DNA of 64,000 bases from an uncultured Bacteroidales bacterium (GCA_947168065.1 CAMVKH010000001.1:1-64000); one strand, 5' to 3'; shown: positions 33,285-41,559, counted from the stretch's first letter. Notes: generated by a model not told the origin, from the letters alone. Numbers and translations: made by a program.

Positions 33285-34112
33285 CTATATTATCTTGGTC
33301 AATTCTTTTGCCATTTGCTCCATAACCATGTCAATATTTGATCCCTTCGTTATGGTTGGTGGCATAAGAGCGAGCAACAGCCCTCCTAACTGCGGGAAAT
33401 ACTGCAGTCCACCAATATAATCAATTGACCCTTCCTCAAAATGCTTATGCTCAAAGTAGGCTGAATAATTGATAGTATCCACACTAATGACATCATATCT
33501 CTCTTTTAAAAAGAAGGGCAGAGCCGATAAATCTGAGAGGCTAATAATCGTACCTGCCTGGGTCAACGCCCCATTATCGAAAAAATAGCAGACATATGGA
33601 GATTTTATATTACCAGTCTTGTAAACAACCAGCGAATTAGTAGAGCGTCGATCTTTCTCTCTTGTATTTTCGTATGCAGCTATTGTCGCTGGGCCTTTGT
33701 TCCAGAGAGATTGTCCCGGACTTGGCCAATAGTAATTGAGAGCTGTCTGCCCAGACGGTTCACAAACAAAAGGTAAGTCATAATCATTATATTTAGGACT
33801 AACAAGAACCCATAATGCAAAGCGATCTGCGCCTGTAGTGTAAATATTTGCAAATCCTACATGATTTGAATGGATTTTACCACCGTCAGCTGTAGCACAA
33901 AAGGGATCACTCGAAGTCCAAACTAACTTATCCAGGTTTTTACCTTGTAAAGAAATAGTTTTTCCTGCTTCGATCCCATGAAAAATAAAGTTGTCGAGTA
34001 CCGGTGTGGTATCTTCCTCAACTACTTCATTCATTTCCTTTCCTACACAAGCAGAGAAAAGGAATAGGCCCATCAACAGAATGAGGTTCAAATAAATAGA
34101 GAATGTTTTCAT
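33285..34112 (-). CDS. Lipoprotein of unknown function
   Basis: 275 residues from MKTFSIYLNLILLMGLFLFS with the lipobox FSAC, then an acidic linker (KEMNEVVEEDT). The segment NFIFHGIEAGKTISLQGKNL and a following Ig-like stretch suggest a beta-sandwich, but no family is recognised. A start 24 codons upstream is possible. It would run through the terminator hairpin at 34116-34141, so 34112 is preferred. The promoter at 34266-34296 is about 150 bases away, leaving a long folded leader. It pairs with the beta-barrel gene downstream, suggesting a surface complex. Confidence 0.75.
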   Translation of the reverse strand: MKTFSIYLNLILLMGLFLFSACVGKEMNEVVEEDTTPVLDNFIFHGIEAGKTISLQGKNLDKLVWTSSDPFCATADGGKIHSNHVGFANIYTTGADRFALWVLVSPKYNDYDLPFVCEPSGQTALNYYWPSPGQSLWNKGPATIAAYENTREKDRRSTNSLVVYKTGNIKSPYVCYFFDNGALTQAGTIISLSDLSALPFFLKERYDVISVDTINYSAYFEHKHFEEGSIDYIGGLQYFPQLGGLLLALMPPTITKGSNIDMVMEQMAKELTKII

Positions 34113-34115
34113 AAT

Positions 34116-34248
34116 AAAAAAGCGTGCACCGCCTTGCACGCCATCGGGGCTGCGACACCCCACCGTTAATGCGAAGCAGTACACGCCGTGTACGCCTGCA
34201 CCTTATAACGGTATTAGCCTTAAAAATCAAGTGTCGCAGTTCGATGGC
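34116..34248 (-). promoter_or_regulatory. Highly folded leader RNA ending in a terminator next to a start codon
   Basis: Nested pairings on the minus strand: 34242-34248 with 34140-34146 (7 bp); 34231-34239 with 34150-34158 (9 bp); 34206-34212 with 34162-34168 (7 bp); and an apical GTACAC/GTGTAC hairpin (34179-34184 with 34188-34193). A separate 7-bp GCGTGCA/TGCACGC hairpin (34122-34128 with 34135-34141) follows, then six T, ending 3 bases before the lipoprotein ATG. The base of the large fold shares two bases with the terminator stem. It could be an attenuator, a riboswitch-like element, or a small RNA with its own terminator. No known aptamer class is recognised. Confidence 0.6.
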
Positions 34249-34265
34249 TAAGGCAATATGTTTAA

Positions 34266-34296
34266 CAAAGATAAACAAAAACAATAGAAGTTCAAA
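34266..34296 (-). promoter_or_regulatory. Promoter of the folded leader and lipoprotein operon
   Basis: Minus strand TTTG (34293-34296), 19 bases, TATCTTTG (34266-34273), a full consensus match. Start predicted near 34259. Confidence 0.8.
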
Positions 34297-34340
34297 AAAT
34301 TGATAATGCCAGCTATGTCTACTGATGAAAACGTCAGGTA

Positions 34341-34616
34341 TTACTGATGTTTAAGTGCTTTTTCATTGACCATAAATGAATAGTGCAACCAATCAAGCGT
34401 GCTGATATACCTCTGGATTCTGGGCTCTTGTATTAGTCTGCAACCGAGTGAAGAAGCCGATGAAACAGAAACACCTGGACTCATTATAAGGCGGTAAGCT
34501 TTTGTCGCTGAATACCCAAGAACATAAACGGCTTGGCAAAACAGTTTCTCTTTTTCGTTGAGGCAAGTCCCGACCTGGGCAGGGAACATACCGCTTTCTT
34601 CGTACTTTTTCTTCAT
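34341..34616 (-). CDS. Phage terminase small-subunit-like protein
   Basis: 91 residues from MKKKYEESGMFPAQVG. The segment LNEKEKLFCQAVYVLGYSAT and what follows (KAYRLI...SASSLGCRLIQEPRIQRYI) fits the helix-turn-helix pattern of terminase small subunits: a search for a hungry-type 'TxKQxxFVxxY', a 'G-x-x-A-T-x-A' turn, and 'G-x-R-L-x-x-x-P-x-V-x-x-Y-I'. These proteins recognise phage DNA ends for packaging. No large subunit is present, so this would be a solitary remnant. The start is uncertain: a GTG at 34661 would add 15 residues. Confidence 0.55.
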   Translation of the reverse strand: MKKKYEESGMFPAQVGTCLNEKEKLFCQAVYVLGYSATKAYRLIMSPGVSVSSASSLGCRLIQEPRIQRYISTLDWLHYSFMVNEKALKHQ

Positions 34617-34661
34617 AGCCGAGAGCGTTATGTCAGATTTCGTATTTGTTGCTGATAACAC

Positions 34662-35190
34662 AGTAGGGCATCATTTATGCGTTCTATCGGGAAATGCCCG
34701 ACAGTTTGGTATATGCCGCCCTTAAGAAACTTCCCGACTGGATGGTTTCAGTGAACGAAAGATTTGATAAACGGATCAACGAACAATAATATGCAGGAGA
34801 CGCCATAGGTTCTACTATGACTTCTTCCTTTTTTTCCTTTTTCAAGATGGGCGGAGAAACCCGCCAAACAGCCGCAAAACAATCGGCCAGAGAATGCCAT
34901 GAGAGGCCGATGAGTTTGCGCCAGAGGCCGAAATCAGGGCTTGGCGCAAACATGTATGCCAGGGAAGTCTCTCCGGATGGGTATGGCTTGCGCCTGTTTG
35001 GCGAAAAGGATCGGGCAACCAGCGGCCGGTGCTTTTGAAGGTACGATTCAGCCTACAGTTCCTCAAGGAGTGTCCCCATTGCCCTGCGCCCTGGATGGGA
35101 CGGGACAGCATCGCTTAAATGCTTTGCGCAAATTTCTTAATTGTTTTCAGATATTTTCTTAATTTTATTAGGAGATATTGTTTTTTTGTC
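34662..35190. other. Region without a convincing gene
   Basis: Several overlapping frames run here but none shows a recognisable domain or signal peptide. A 31-residue rightward frame at 34694-34789 (MPDSLVYAALKKLPDWMVSV and a basic tail) reads like the end of a real protein and may be a gene fragment left by the insertion. 34840-35110 is GC-richer, closer to the flanking chromosome. A minus-7 box TATCTTTG for blaI ends the region at 35191-35198. Confidence 0.5.
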
Positions 35191-35223
35191 TATCTTTGCG
35201 GTAGAAACCATCCAGAACGACCC

Positions 35224-35586
35224 ATGAAACAGCAACTGACAGCCAAAGAAGAGGCCCTGATGAACATCTTTTGGGAGAAGGGCGACCTTTGTATCCGCGA
35301 TCTTGTCGAAAGCCTTCCCGAACCCCGGCCCAATTATAAGACGGTGGCCACGCAGGTCGGATTCCTCGAAAACAAAGGCTTCCTGCGGCGTCGGCCCGTC
35401 GCCAATACCTTCATCTATGAAGTGGCCACCACCGAACGCCAGTACCGCGGCTCCACGGTTGGCGAAGTCGTGTCGCGCTACTACGGCAACTCCTACGCAA
35501 GCCTGGTATCGCAGTTTGTCGAAGAAAAGAAGCTCGACGTCGATGAACTCAAGGCTCTGATCGAGCAGATAGAAAACCAGAAATAA
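35224..35586 (+). CDS. BlaI/MecI-family transcriptional repressor
   Basis: 120 residues. It has a winged helix with LTAKEEALMNIFWEKGDLCI and PRPNYKTVATQVGFLENKGF (recognition helix and wing), and a C-terminal dimerisation helix pair. BlaI-type repressors block a target operon until cleaved after a membrane sensor signal. The adjacent M56 gene, 10 bases downstream, is that sensor. The start at 35224 fits the family N-terminus and the minus-7 box at 35191-35198. A 35-residue longer frame is not supported. Confidence 0.93.
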   Translation: MKQQLTAKEEALMNIFWEKGDLCIRDLVESLPEPRPNYKTVATQVGFLENKGFLRRRPVANTFIYEVATTERQYRGSTVGEVVSRYYGNSYASLVSQFVEEKKLDVDELKALIEQIENQK

Positions 35587-35596
35587 TCAGGAAACG

Positions 35597-37330
35597 ATGA
35601 CGGCACTTCTTATCTATATCGGGAAAGTCGCGCTGCTGCTGGTAGCGTTCTATCTGTTCTATAAGCTGCTGCTCAGCCGTGAAACATTCCATCGCCTCGG
35701 CCGGTATGTCCTGATGGGCGCGCTGGTTCTCTCGGCGCTGCTCCCTTTCTGCATCATCACGGTACACCGGACGGAGTTGATTCCCGCCGGAGAGCCAGCC
35801 TCTGTTGCGCATGTTTCGGAATCCGAAATGCTGGCCGATGGCATGCAGAATCCGGATATGGCGGCAACTGGTTCAGAAGCCTCTGACATGACGGCACAAG
35901 CCGCACCCCCCCAAACTCCCTGGTGGCAATGGGCCTTGCTGGGCCTGTACGTCGCCGGTGTGATCGTCACGCTTTCCCGTACGGCTTACTCGGCCCTGCA
36001 GGTATCCCGCCTGATCCGCAGCGGCGAACAGCATTACGATGCCGACGGTACGTCCATCATCGTCGTCGATCACGACCTGGCCCCCTTCAGCTGGATGCAG
36101 TGGATTGTCCTCTCAAGAAACGATTTCAAAGAGGCCAGCCCCTTCATCCTCGCGCACGAAAAGGCGCATCTGGCCTTCGATCATTCGAAGGAAGTGCTGC
36201 TGGCCGAGATCTTTTGCGACCTGCAGTGGTTCAATCCTGCTGCCTGGCTGCTGAAGCGCGAGCTGCGGGCTATCCACGAGTACGAGGCCGACGATGCCGT
36301 GCTCAGCCACGGTGCCGACGTGAAGGCCTATCAATATTCCCTTGTAAAAAAAGCTGTTGGTGCGAGCGGCTACTCCATCACCAACAGCTTCCATCACAGT
36401 ATCCTTAAAAATCGTATTACCATGATGTCAAAATCCAGATCTCCGAAGGTCAGGGCGCTCAGAGGCCTCTACCTTCTGCCGTTGGCGCTGGTCTTCCTGG
36501 CAGCCAACGCCCGCACGGTCACTGACTACAAAGTTAGTGATAATTCCGTAACGACCGACAAGCAAGTCAGCCTTGTCGTACCGAAATCCTCCGCCCCCGT
36601 CGAGAAACGGACCGAGCATGCCTACTTCAAGATCATCAAGGGCGACGCCGTTGCCGACACGCTGTTCCTTTATCTGCGAACCTTCGCCCCGGAAGAGATT
36701 GACGGCCTCTACAACTACAGTCCTATCTGGGAAAAAGACCTGCCCAACGTCCTCAGCGGAAAGTATCACACCGTCGTCCTCGATGCCGAACCCGAATGCA
36801 AGATGGGCCTGATTGAAGATGTCCGCGAACAGCTGCGCGGCAAAGAACTCCTGAAGGTCAGATACAACTGTGACTTCGGCAATGGACAGGAGAAAGAAGC
36901 GCCCCGCCTGCTTCCGCCCACCCGTGAAAACGCCGAAAAGAAAGGCTTGACGGTCCAGGAAGATTTCAAACTGAGCAAAGAGACCACCCACCGGCTGTTG
37001 ATCAACGCCCGCGGCCAATTCCGCCTGGACGACAAAAACATCGAAACGGAGGCATTGCAGCCCACATTGGTCAATATCATCAAAGCTCAGCCGCAGACCT
37101 ACCTGATCCTTCTCCAGAACGATCGCGCAACGCCATACGGCGCATTCGTGAACGCGCAGTCAACCATCCGGGCCGCCGTTAACGAGGTCCGCGATGCCTA
37201 CACGATGCAGCACTACGGCAAACCCTATAGCAGCTACGAACTGGAAGAAGAAGGCATTGAAATCCGCAATGCCGTCCCGCTGAAAATTATGGAAAGTGAT
37301 ATCCAAGGTATCAAAGTTCAGGTTAAGTAG
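35597..37330 (+). CDS. BlaR1/MecR1-type M56 membrane metallopeptidase
   Basis: 577 residues. Membrane helices lie near 5-22, 36-55 and 113-133, with a fourth after the protease loop (LPLALVFLAA). The cytoplasmic gluzincin motif is His187-Glu188-x-x-His191 (LAHEKAHLAFDHS), with the family EYEADDAVL further on. It would cleave or inactivate the BlaI-like repressor when its C-terminal part senses a signal. The roughly 270-residue C-terminal extension is not a penicillin-binding domain, so the signal is unknown. It ends at a strong terminator (37356-37409). Confidence 0.9.
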   Translation: MTALLIYIGKVALLLVAFYLFYKLLLSRETFHRLGRYVLMGALVLSALLPFCIITVHRTELIPAGEPASVAHVSESEMLADGMQNPDMAATGSEASDMTAQAAPPQTPWWQWALLGLYVAGVIVTLSRTAYSALQVSRLIRSGEQHYDADGTSIIVVDHDLAPFSWMQWIVLSRNDFKEASPFILAHEKAHLAFDHSKEVLLAEIFCDLQWFNPAAWLLKRELRAIHEYEADDAVLSHGADVKAYQYSLVKKAVGASGYSITNSFHHSILKNRITMMSKSRSPKVRALRGLYLLPLALVFLAANARTVTDYKVSDNSVTTDKQVSLVVPKSSAPVEKRTEHAYFKIIKGDAVADTLFLYLRTFAPEEIDGLYNYSPIWEKDLPNVLSGKYHTVVLDAEPECKMGLIEDVREQLRGKELLKVRYNCDFGNGQEKEAPRLLPPTRENAEKKGLTVQEDFKLSKETTHRLLINARGQFRLDDKNIETEALQPTLVNIIKAQPQTYLILLQNDRATPYGAFVNAQSTIRAAVNEVRDAYTMQHYGKPYSSYELEEEGIEIRNAVPLKIMESDIQGIKVQVK

Positions 37331-37355
37331 TCCCACTATCATTACTTCGCTCGGT

Positions 37356-37409
37356 GTGGAAGCGTTCAGGGCTGGTCCAAGGCCCACCCTGAACCCTTCC
37401 ACATCTTTT
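37356..37409 (+). terminator. Long stem terminator after the M56 gene
   Basis: GTGGAAG and GTTCAGGG (37356-37371) pair with CCCTGAAC and CTTCCAC (37387-37402), 15 bp interrupted by one C-C mismatch, followed by ATCTTTTT. The rest of the gap to 37575 holds only GC-rich small inverted repeats and a leftward open frame (LLQVLGPVAGFGIEQYETG) without a start codon. Confidence 0.85.
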
Positions 37410-37575
37410 TGTTCCCCGTGAGCCCCTGAGGGGCACTGCCCTTCGGGCGGCCTTTGGCCGGGCAGCTCCGTGCCGGTCGGAGTACCAGGTACACGCCCGT
37501 TTCGTACTGTTCGATACCGAAACCGGCTACCGGTCCCAGTACCTGCAGCAATTGTTCTTGATTCAGTTATAAAAC

Positions 37576-38739
37576 TCAGATAATCTCGCCTGCCCAAAGG
37601 GCTTTGAAGAAGTCGGTCACGTAATACAGGTCAATGTCTCCTGACCGTCTGGTCAAGAAATCTCTGGAGACAATGATCTGCTTGGCATCCGGGTGCTCTT
37701 CCACGAATTTCTTCAAGCCTTTCTTGTGTTCGGTTTCCACGTGGTCCGTCGATTTGATCTCAATGGCAACGCGGGCATCGCCGATCACGGCGTCAACTTC
37801 ATCGTTGGTGTAGGTGTGCCAGTAGGTCAGTTCCTCCTCACTGCCGGAGTATCCCAAGTAAGCACGGATTTCCTGCATCACGATGCTTTCAAAGGCGTGC
37901 CCATATTCAGGTGTTCCTGGCATCAGGTGAAAACGGTGCAGCAAGTAGTTGGGAATGCCGACATCGAAGAAATAGAACTTGGACGTCTGGTACAGTTTGC
38001 GTTTGATCACCTTCCGGTATGGTTTGACCTCGAATCCCAGAAGGGTATCGTAGAGAATCTTGAAATAGGCCTTGGCCGTATTGACAGACACGCCGCAATC
38101 GGAGGCAACATTGTCGTAATTCAGGATCTCCGTGTTGGTGACAGCTGCCACTTCGAGGAAGCGCTCAAAGGTATCGATATTCTGGACCAGGGCTTCCTCT
38201 TCGATTTCCTCCTTAAGGTACAGGTTCACATAGTTCTTGAGACGCGCCCTTGCATCCTTCACATCATAATGGCGCGGAATCATGCCGTTCTGGATGGCCC
38301 GCCCAAAGTCGTAATCAGGAATCTCTGCATAGACCAGCGGGTACAGATTTTCCTCGTTTGCCCGCCCACCCAGCTGGTTGACACCGGCCTTCTTGATCTT
38401 CCTGGCACTGGAGCCGCTGAGGATGAAATGAAGGTCATTCTCGACCATCAACTTGTGAACGACATCCAGAAGCTCCGGGAGTTTCTGGATCTCATCTACA
38501 ATGACCAGGGTCTTGGGCGGATATTTCACCAGCATCTCGTAGAACTCCATGGTACGACGCTTGAATCGTTTTCTCGTATCAGGATCAAGAAGGTCAACGT
38601 ATATGGCCTGGGGGAAACGTTCCCTCAGAAGTGTTGATTTCCCTACCTGACGGCCGCCAAACAGGAACATGCCCTCATCCAAGCGGTTCTCTATGTCGAA
38701 TACTCTATGATACATAAAAATCGTGAAATTTTGCAACAC
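37576..38739 (-). CDS. AAA ATPase with DUF4143 domain
   Basis: 387 residues. The Walker A motif GGRQVGKST is at 28-36 and Walker B is TLVIVDEIQKL. FILSGSSARKIKK is the sensor region. A winged-helix/linker follows, then the DUF4143 nuclease-like C-terminal domain (DEVDAVIGDARVAIEIKS, the PD-(D/E)XK-like pattern). These ATPases are abundant and variable in Bacteroidota, often in accessory DNA. Their role is unproven, with toxin-antitoxin or defence links suggested. MYHRVF at 38715 is an alternative start. Confidence 0.88.
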   Translation of the reverse strand: MLQNFTIFMYHRVFDIENRLDEGMFLFGGRQVGKSTLLRERFPQAIYVDLLDPDTRKRFKRRTMEFYEMLVKYPPKTLVIVDEIQKLPELLDVVHKLMVENDLHFILSGSSARKIKKAGVNQLGGRANEENLYPLVYAEIPDYDFGRAIQNGMIPRHYDVKDARARLKNYVNLYLKEEIEEEALVQNIDTFERFLEVAAVTNTEILNYDNVASDCGVSVNTAKAYFKILYDTLLGFEVKPYRKVIKRKLYQTSKFYFFDVGIPNYLLHRFHLMPGTPEYGHAFESIVMQEIRAYLGYSGSEEELTYWHTYTNDEVDAVIGDARVAIEIKSTDHVETEHKKGLKKFVEEHPDAKQIIVSRDFLTRRSGDIDLYYVTDFFKALWAGEII

Positions 38740-38844
38740 ATCTGACGATATTTGCGAAAAATCGTCAACGGCAATGCAAATATAATGAAGTTTATCTGAA
38801 TACCAAAACCCTCCTTTATTTTATCTCAGTTTACTCAAAAACCG

Positions 38845-39024
38845 CTACAAGGCAACGGTCGCCAGTACATCAATTATCTTCTTGGCATCAAAGACCAGGA
38901 GCCCGCGGTCGCGCCAGTTATAGACTGTCTGGCGGCTGACTTTGTTCCAGTTCGCCAGCTCTGTAGAGGTGCAGCGGTCGTGACTTTCGGCCGTGCGTTC
39001 CAGGCGGGCCAGATGCTCGGCCAG
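38845..39024 (-). pseudogene. Helix-turn-helix protein fragment with in-frame TGA
   Basis: 59 codons without a start codon read LAEHLARLERTAESHDRCTS, then TELANWNKVSRQTVYNWRDR and GLLVFDAKKIIDVLATVAL. The pattern ELANWNKVSRQTVYNWRDRG is a clear MerR/excisionase-like helix-turn-helix. Directly before it in frame is ALDY followed by TGA (39025-39027), where TGG would keep the frame open. The same frame upstream runs into the end of the GNAT gene. Either a nonsense mutation broke it, or a non-ATG start is used. The rest of 38740-39061 holds nothing else. Confidence 0.6.
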
Positions 39025-39061
39025 TCAGTAATCCAAGGCCGGGCGAAAGTCAGCGGTATTA

Positions 39062-40114
39062 TCAGAGTTTGCGGCCGACTTTTTTGAGGATGCGTTTGAC
39101 TTTGCGGTTGCGTTTGACCAGCCAGCTTTCGACCAGCTGGTTTTCCAGTTCGGTGATATCCATGTCTTCGGGCTCGCGCTTCTTGTTGTGGAAAAAGCGG
39201 AGGTAGGCACCGATGTGACGGCGTTTCTTCTCGTGGTAGATGGCATCGAACGGGAGGAGGACGCCGGTGTCCTCGATGTTATGCATCAGGCGGTTGACGG
39301 CCGTGCCGAACATCAGCATCTGGGAGGTGATGGAGAGGTAGGCGGTCATGTTCGGCGGGATGTTGACATTCCGCATCCGGGCGGCCCCCCGCAACAGTTT
39401 GTAGTCTTCAACAGGGTCTTCATTATGTAAGACCAGATCCATCAGGGCGGGATCGGAGCCGGGCATGACCGCCTGGTCGTCCCAAGGACGGACGAGTTCT
39501 TCCTTGTCGCCGAAGTGCTTCCAGAGGAAATGGTAGATCAGGTCTCTGGCGATATAGTCATAGGAGGGATAGATGGTGACTTTCCCGAAGAAATAGAGCA
39601 GGTTGGGATGCTTCATGATGATGGCCACCAGTCCGTCCCACAGGTTGTCCAGGGCAAAGATGGACCTTTGTCCATTCATGGAAGGGACCACGAAATTCCG
39701 CCCCAGTTCGATGACGTACGGCAGGTACTCTTCGATGAACTTCTGGGAGAATCGGAACTGATGGGAACTGGCCAGGATGGGTTGACCTTTCTCGTCAAAC
39801 ACCGCATCGGAGCCGAAGAGGAAGCGATAGCCGCCGATGATGGCCTCTTCGTCCGGGTCCCAGACGATCAGCTGCTTATAGGGCTTCTCCATCTTGTCGT
39901 ACTCATCGAGGTCTATCTCGTTGCCCGTAGAACCGCCGGCTTCGCGGAAAGCGACCTCGCGCAGCCGGCCGATCTCCGTGACGACATTCGGAGAATCCTG
40001 CCAGGTAACGATGTAGAGTTCGTTGTGTCCCTTGTTGGTGTCTTCCAGTTTCTTGGATGGGGTAAGCTCGGCTTTGAGCAGCTCGACGGGGACGGGATCG
40101 ATAATTGTCTTCAT
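39062..40114 (-). CDS. glsB: GNAT-type N-acyltransferase, GlsB-like (glycine lipid synthesis)
   Basis: 350 residues, an OlsB/hemolysin-type acyltransferase domain. Features seen are ITEIG-type core VVTEIGRLREVAFREAGGST, a later acidic strand LIVWDPDEEAIIGGYRFLFG, ELGRNFVVPSMNGQRSIFAL and a basic C-terminus. In Bacteroides the homologue GlsB attaches a 3-hydroxy fatty acid to glycine, and GlsA adds the second acyl chain. The partner acyltransferase lies 13 bases upstream on the same strand, here first in the operon. The start MKTIIDPVPVELL at 40114 was chosen because a longer frame overlaps the upstream gene. Assignment to glycine versus ornithine or serine lipids is inference. Confidence 0.8.
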   Translation of the reverse strand: MKTIIDPVPVELLKAELTPSKKLEDTNKGHNELYIVTWQDSPNVVTEIGRLREVAFREAGGSTGNEIDLDEYDKMEKPYKQLIVWDPDEEAIIGGYRFLFGSDAVFDEKGQPILASSHQFRFSQKFIEEYLPYVIELGRNFVVPSMNGQRSIFALDNLWDGLVAIIMKHPNLLYFFGKVTIYPSYDYIARDLIYHFLWKHFGDKEELVRPWDDQAVMPGSDPALMDLVLHNEDPVEDYKLLRGAARMRNVNIPPNMTAYLSITSQMLMFGTAVNRLMHNIEDTGVLLPFDAIYHEKKRRHIGAYLRFFHNKKREPEDMDITELENQLVESWLVKRNRKVKRILKKVGRKL

Positions 40115-40127
40115 AGGATGGGGAATG

Positions 40128-40985
40128 TCAGTCAATACGGGAGGGCCAGGGATTGGAAACGATGCCTGCCATGTCAAGCATGGCCTTGTGGGCAAGATCA
40201 CGCATACGGGCCGCCTCATCCCTTCGGGGCACGCTGAGGTCCGGAACGATCGGATCGCCTACGTGAATGGTGAGCAAAGGTTCGCCCTTGCCAAAGAGCT
40301 TGCGCCAGCCGGTCCGGGGCCGGAAGGACAGGATCATGGGGACGACGGGAAGGGAATAGCGATAGGCCATATTGAAAGCGCCGGTCTTGAAAGGCCTCAG
40401 CGGCGCATAGAACTTCCAACTGCAGCTTTCGGGGAAAATGTGGATCCATTTCTTGCGCGCATGCAGTTCGTTCATCGCTGCATCAAACTTGCCGAGGCCG
40501 CTGTATTCTTCGGGGATGGGGATGCCGCCGACATATTTCATCTTGAAGCCGTCGCTGCCGTTGAAAGGCTGGGCGTACATGGGAATCCATGCCTGGCGGA
40601 AGCGCATCGCCTGCAATACGCAGACCATATCCCAGCGGTGAACGTGGTTGCAAACGGTCATCACGCCGCCGGCGAAAAGCTTCCGGTTCCGGCGGATTTT
40701 CTCGCGGCCTTCGATCTTAAGGCCGAAACGGATCCGGTTCAAGGGGAAGCCGACAATCCAGACAATCAGATAGACAAGCGTATGCAAGAACTTGAACTTC
40801 AGCGATTTGTCGAGATAATCATACGTTCCGTCAAACTTGATGTCCTTCTTCTTTCCCCGGATGGGAGCCATCCTCGTAAACGGATTGTCTCCGGAGAACT
40901 CCTCTATCGGCTCAGGGACATAGACGTCCTCCCGGACTTTGAAATTCCGATATGCGGGTCCATAGGATGAATAGTCTTTTACCAT
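40128..40985 (-). CDS. glsA: PlsC-type O-acyltransferase, GlsA-like
   Basis: 285 residues. The acyltransferase signature NHVHRWD gives the HX4D pair His114/Asp119. FPESCSWKF is the second block and LPVVPMIL the third. A hydrophobic helix (LHTLVYLIVWIVGF) precedes the catalytic domain, so the enzyme is probably membrane-associated. Next to the GNAT gene it fits GlsA, which esterifies the 3-hydroxyl of N-acyl-glycine. It begins 6 bases after the exonuclease stop, so exonuclease-glsA-glsB form one transcript. Confidence 0.8.
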   Translation of the reverse strand: MVKDYSSYGPAYRNFKVREDVYVPEPIEEFSGDNPFTRMAPIRGKKKDIKFDGTYDYLDKSLKFKFLHTLVYLIVWIVGFPLNRIRFGLKIEGREKIRRNRKLFAGGVMTVCNHVHRWDMVCVLQAMRFRQAWIPMYAQPFNGSDGFKMKYVGGIPIPEEYSGLGKFDAAMNELHARKKWIHIFPESCSWKFYAPLRPFKTGAFNMAYRYSLPVVPMILSFRPRTGWRKLFGKGEPLLTIHVGDPIVPDLSVPRRDEAARMRDLAHKAMLDMAGIVSNPWPSRID

Positions 40986-40991
40986 GGGATT

Positions 40992-41486
40992 CTACAGGAT
41001 TTTGAGCGCGATGCGGGCGCAGGCTTCGGCGTCGGCGAGGGCGTGGTGGTGAAGCTTCAGATCGTAGCCGCAGGCGGCGGCGACGGTCTGCAGCTGATGG
41101 TTTTCCAGGGTGTGACCGAAGCAGCGGCGCGAGGCAGTCAGGGTATCGTGGAAGCAGTAGTCCGGATAGTCCATCTGATAGACCCGGAAGACAGCCTTCA
41201 GGCAGCCTTCGTCAAAGCGGGCGTTGTGGGCCACGAGGGGAAGGCCTTCGATCCGCGGGGCGATCTGCCGCCAGACCTGCGGAAAGACCGGCGCCTGGTC
41301 GGTATCCGCCGGGCCCAGGCCGTGGACCCGCTGGCAGAACCAGCGATAGTACTCAGGCTCCGGATGGATGAGGCTGTAGAAAGTATCGACGACCTCGCCG
41401 CCGCGTACGACGACAACGCCTACGCTGCATACGCTGCAAGGCTGTTCGTTCGCCGTTTCGAAGTCTATCGCCGCAAAGTTGTTCAC
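40992..41486 (-). CDS. DEDDh 3'-5' exonuclease (DNA polymerase III epsilon-like)
   Basis: 164 residues, a stand-alone proofreading-type domain. Exo I is AAIDFETAN with Asp8 and Glu10. Exo II is LVAHNARFDEG, and exo III HHHALADAEACARI carries the His and Asp. It could trim DNA or RNA ends, and small proteins of this kind include RNase T-like and DnaQ-like enzymes. It is the first gene of a leftward operon with the two lipid acyltransferases, with no obvious functional link. Confidence 0.9.
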   Translation of the reverse strand: MNNFAAIDFETANEQPCSVCSVGVVVVRGGEVVDTFYSLIHPEPEYYRWFCQRVHGLGPADTDQAPVFPQVWRQIAPRIEGLPLVAHNARFDEGCLKAVFRVYQMDYPDYCFHDTLTASRRCFGHTLENHQLQTVAAACGYDLKLHHHALADAEACARIALKIL

Positions 41487-41559
41487 CAGCTAGGAGGCTA
41501 AGTATCCATCAAATACAAATATAATCATAATCGGCCGAATTTGGTTAACTTTGCCTGCG

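Larger units (their letters stand above)
32506..35118. mobile_element. AT-rich insertion downstream of ssrA, possible remnant of an integrated element
   Basis: Base composition drops sharply from about 32520 to 34800 compared with both sides. The genes have AT-rich codons unlike their neighbours. One gene looks like a phage terminase small subunit. The block starts at the 3' end of tmRNA, a common att site. No integrase gene and no second copy of the tmRNA 3' end was found by eye, so if it was an element it has decayed. 32506-32695 itself holds no gene. It contains two AATACGCAC copies a few bases apart (32537-32563). Confidence 0.45.

Noticed and set aside
34140-34248. Integron attC site
   Set aside because: The core order is GTTA first and TAAC last, the reverse of attC, and no integrase or cassette array is present.
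34684-35111. Frames on both strands between the terminase-like gene and blaI
   Set aside because: No domain, signal peptide or promoter fits, and overlapping frames on opposite strands disagree. Probably noncoding or degraded.
37440-37500. REP-like GC hairpins after the M56 gene
   Set aside because: Short inverted repeats such as GCCC-TTC-GGGC are present, but no second copy was noticed in the window, so no repeat family can be claimed.
37366-37551. Leftward frame with LLQVLGPVAGFGIEQYETG
   Set aside because: No ATG, GTG or TTG start at the conserved-looking part, and it covers the terminator of the M56 gene. Not supportable as a gene.
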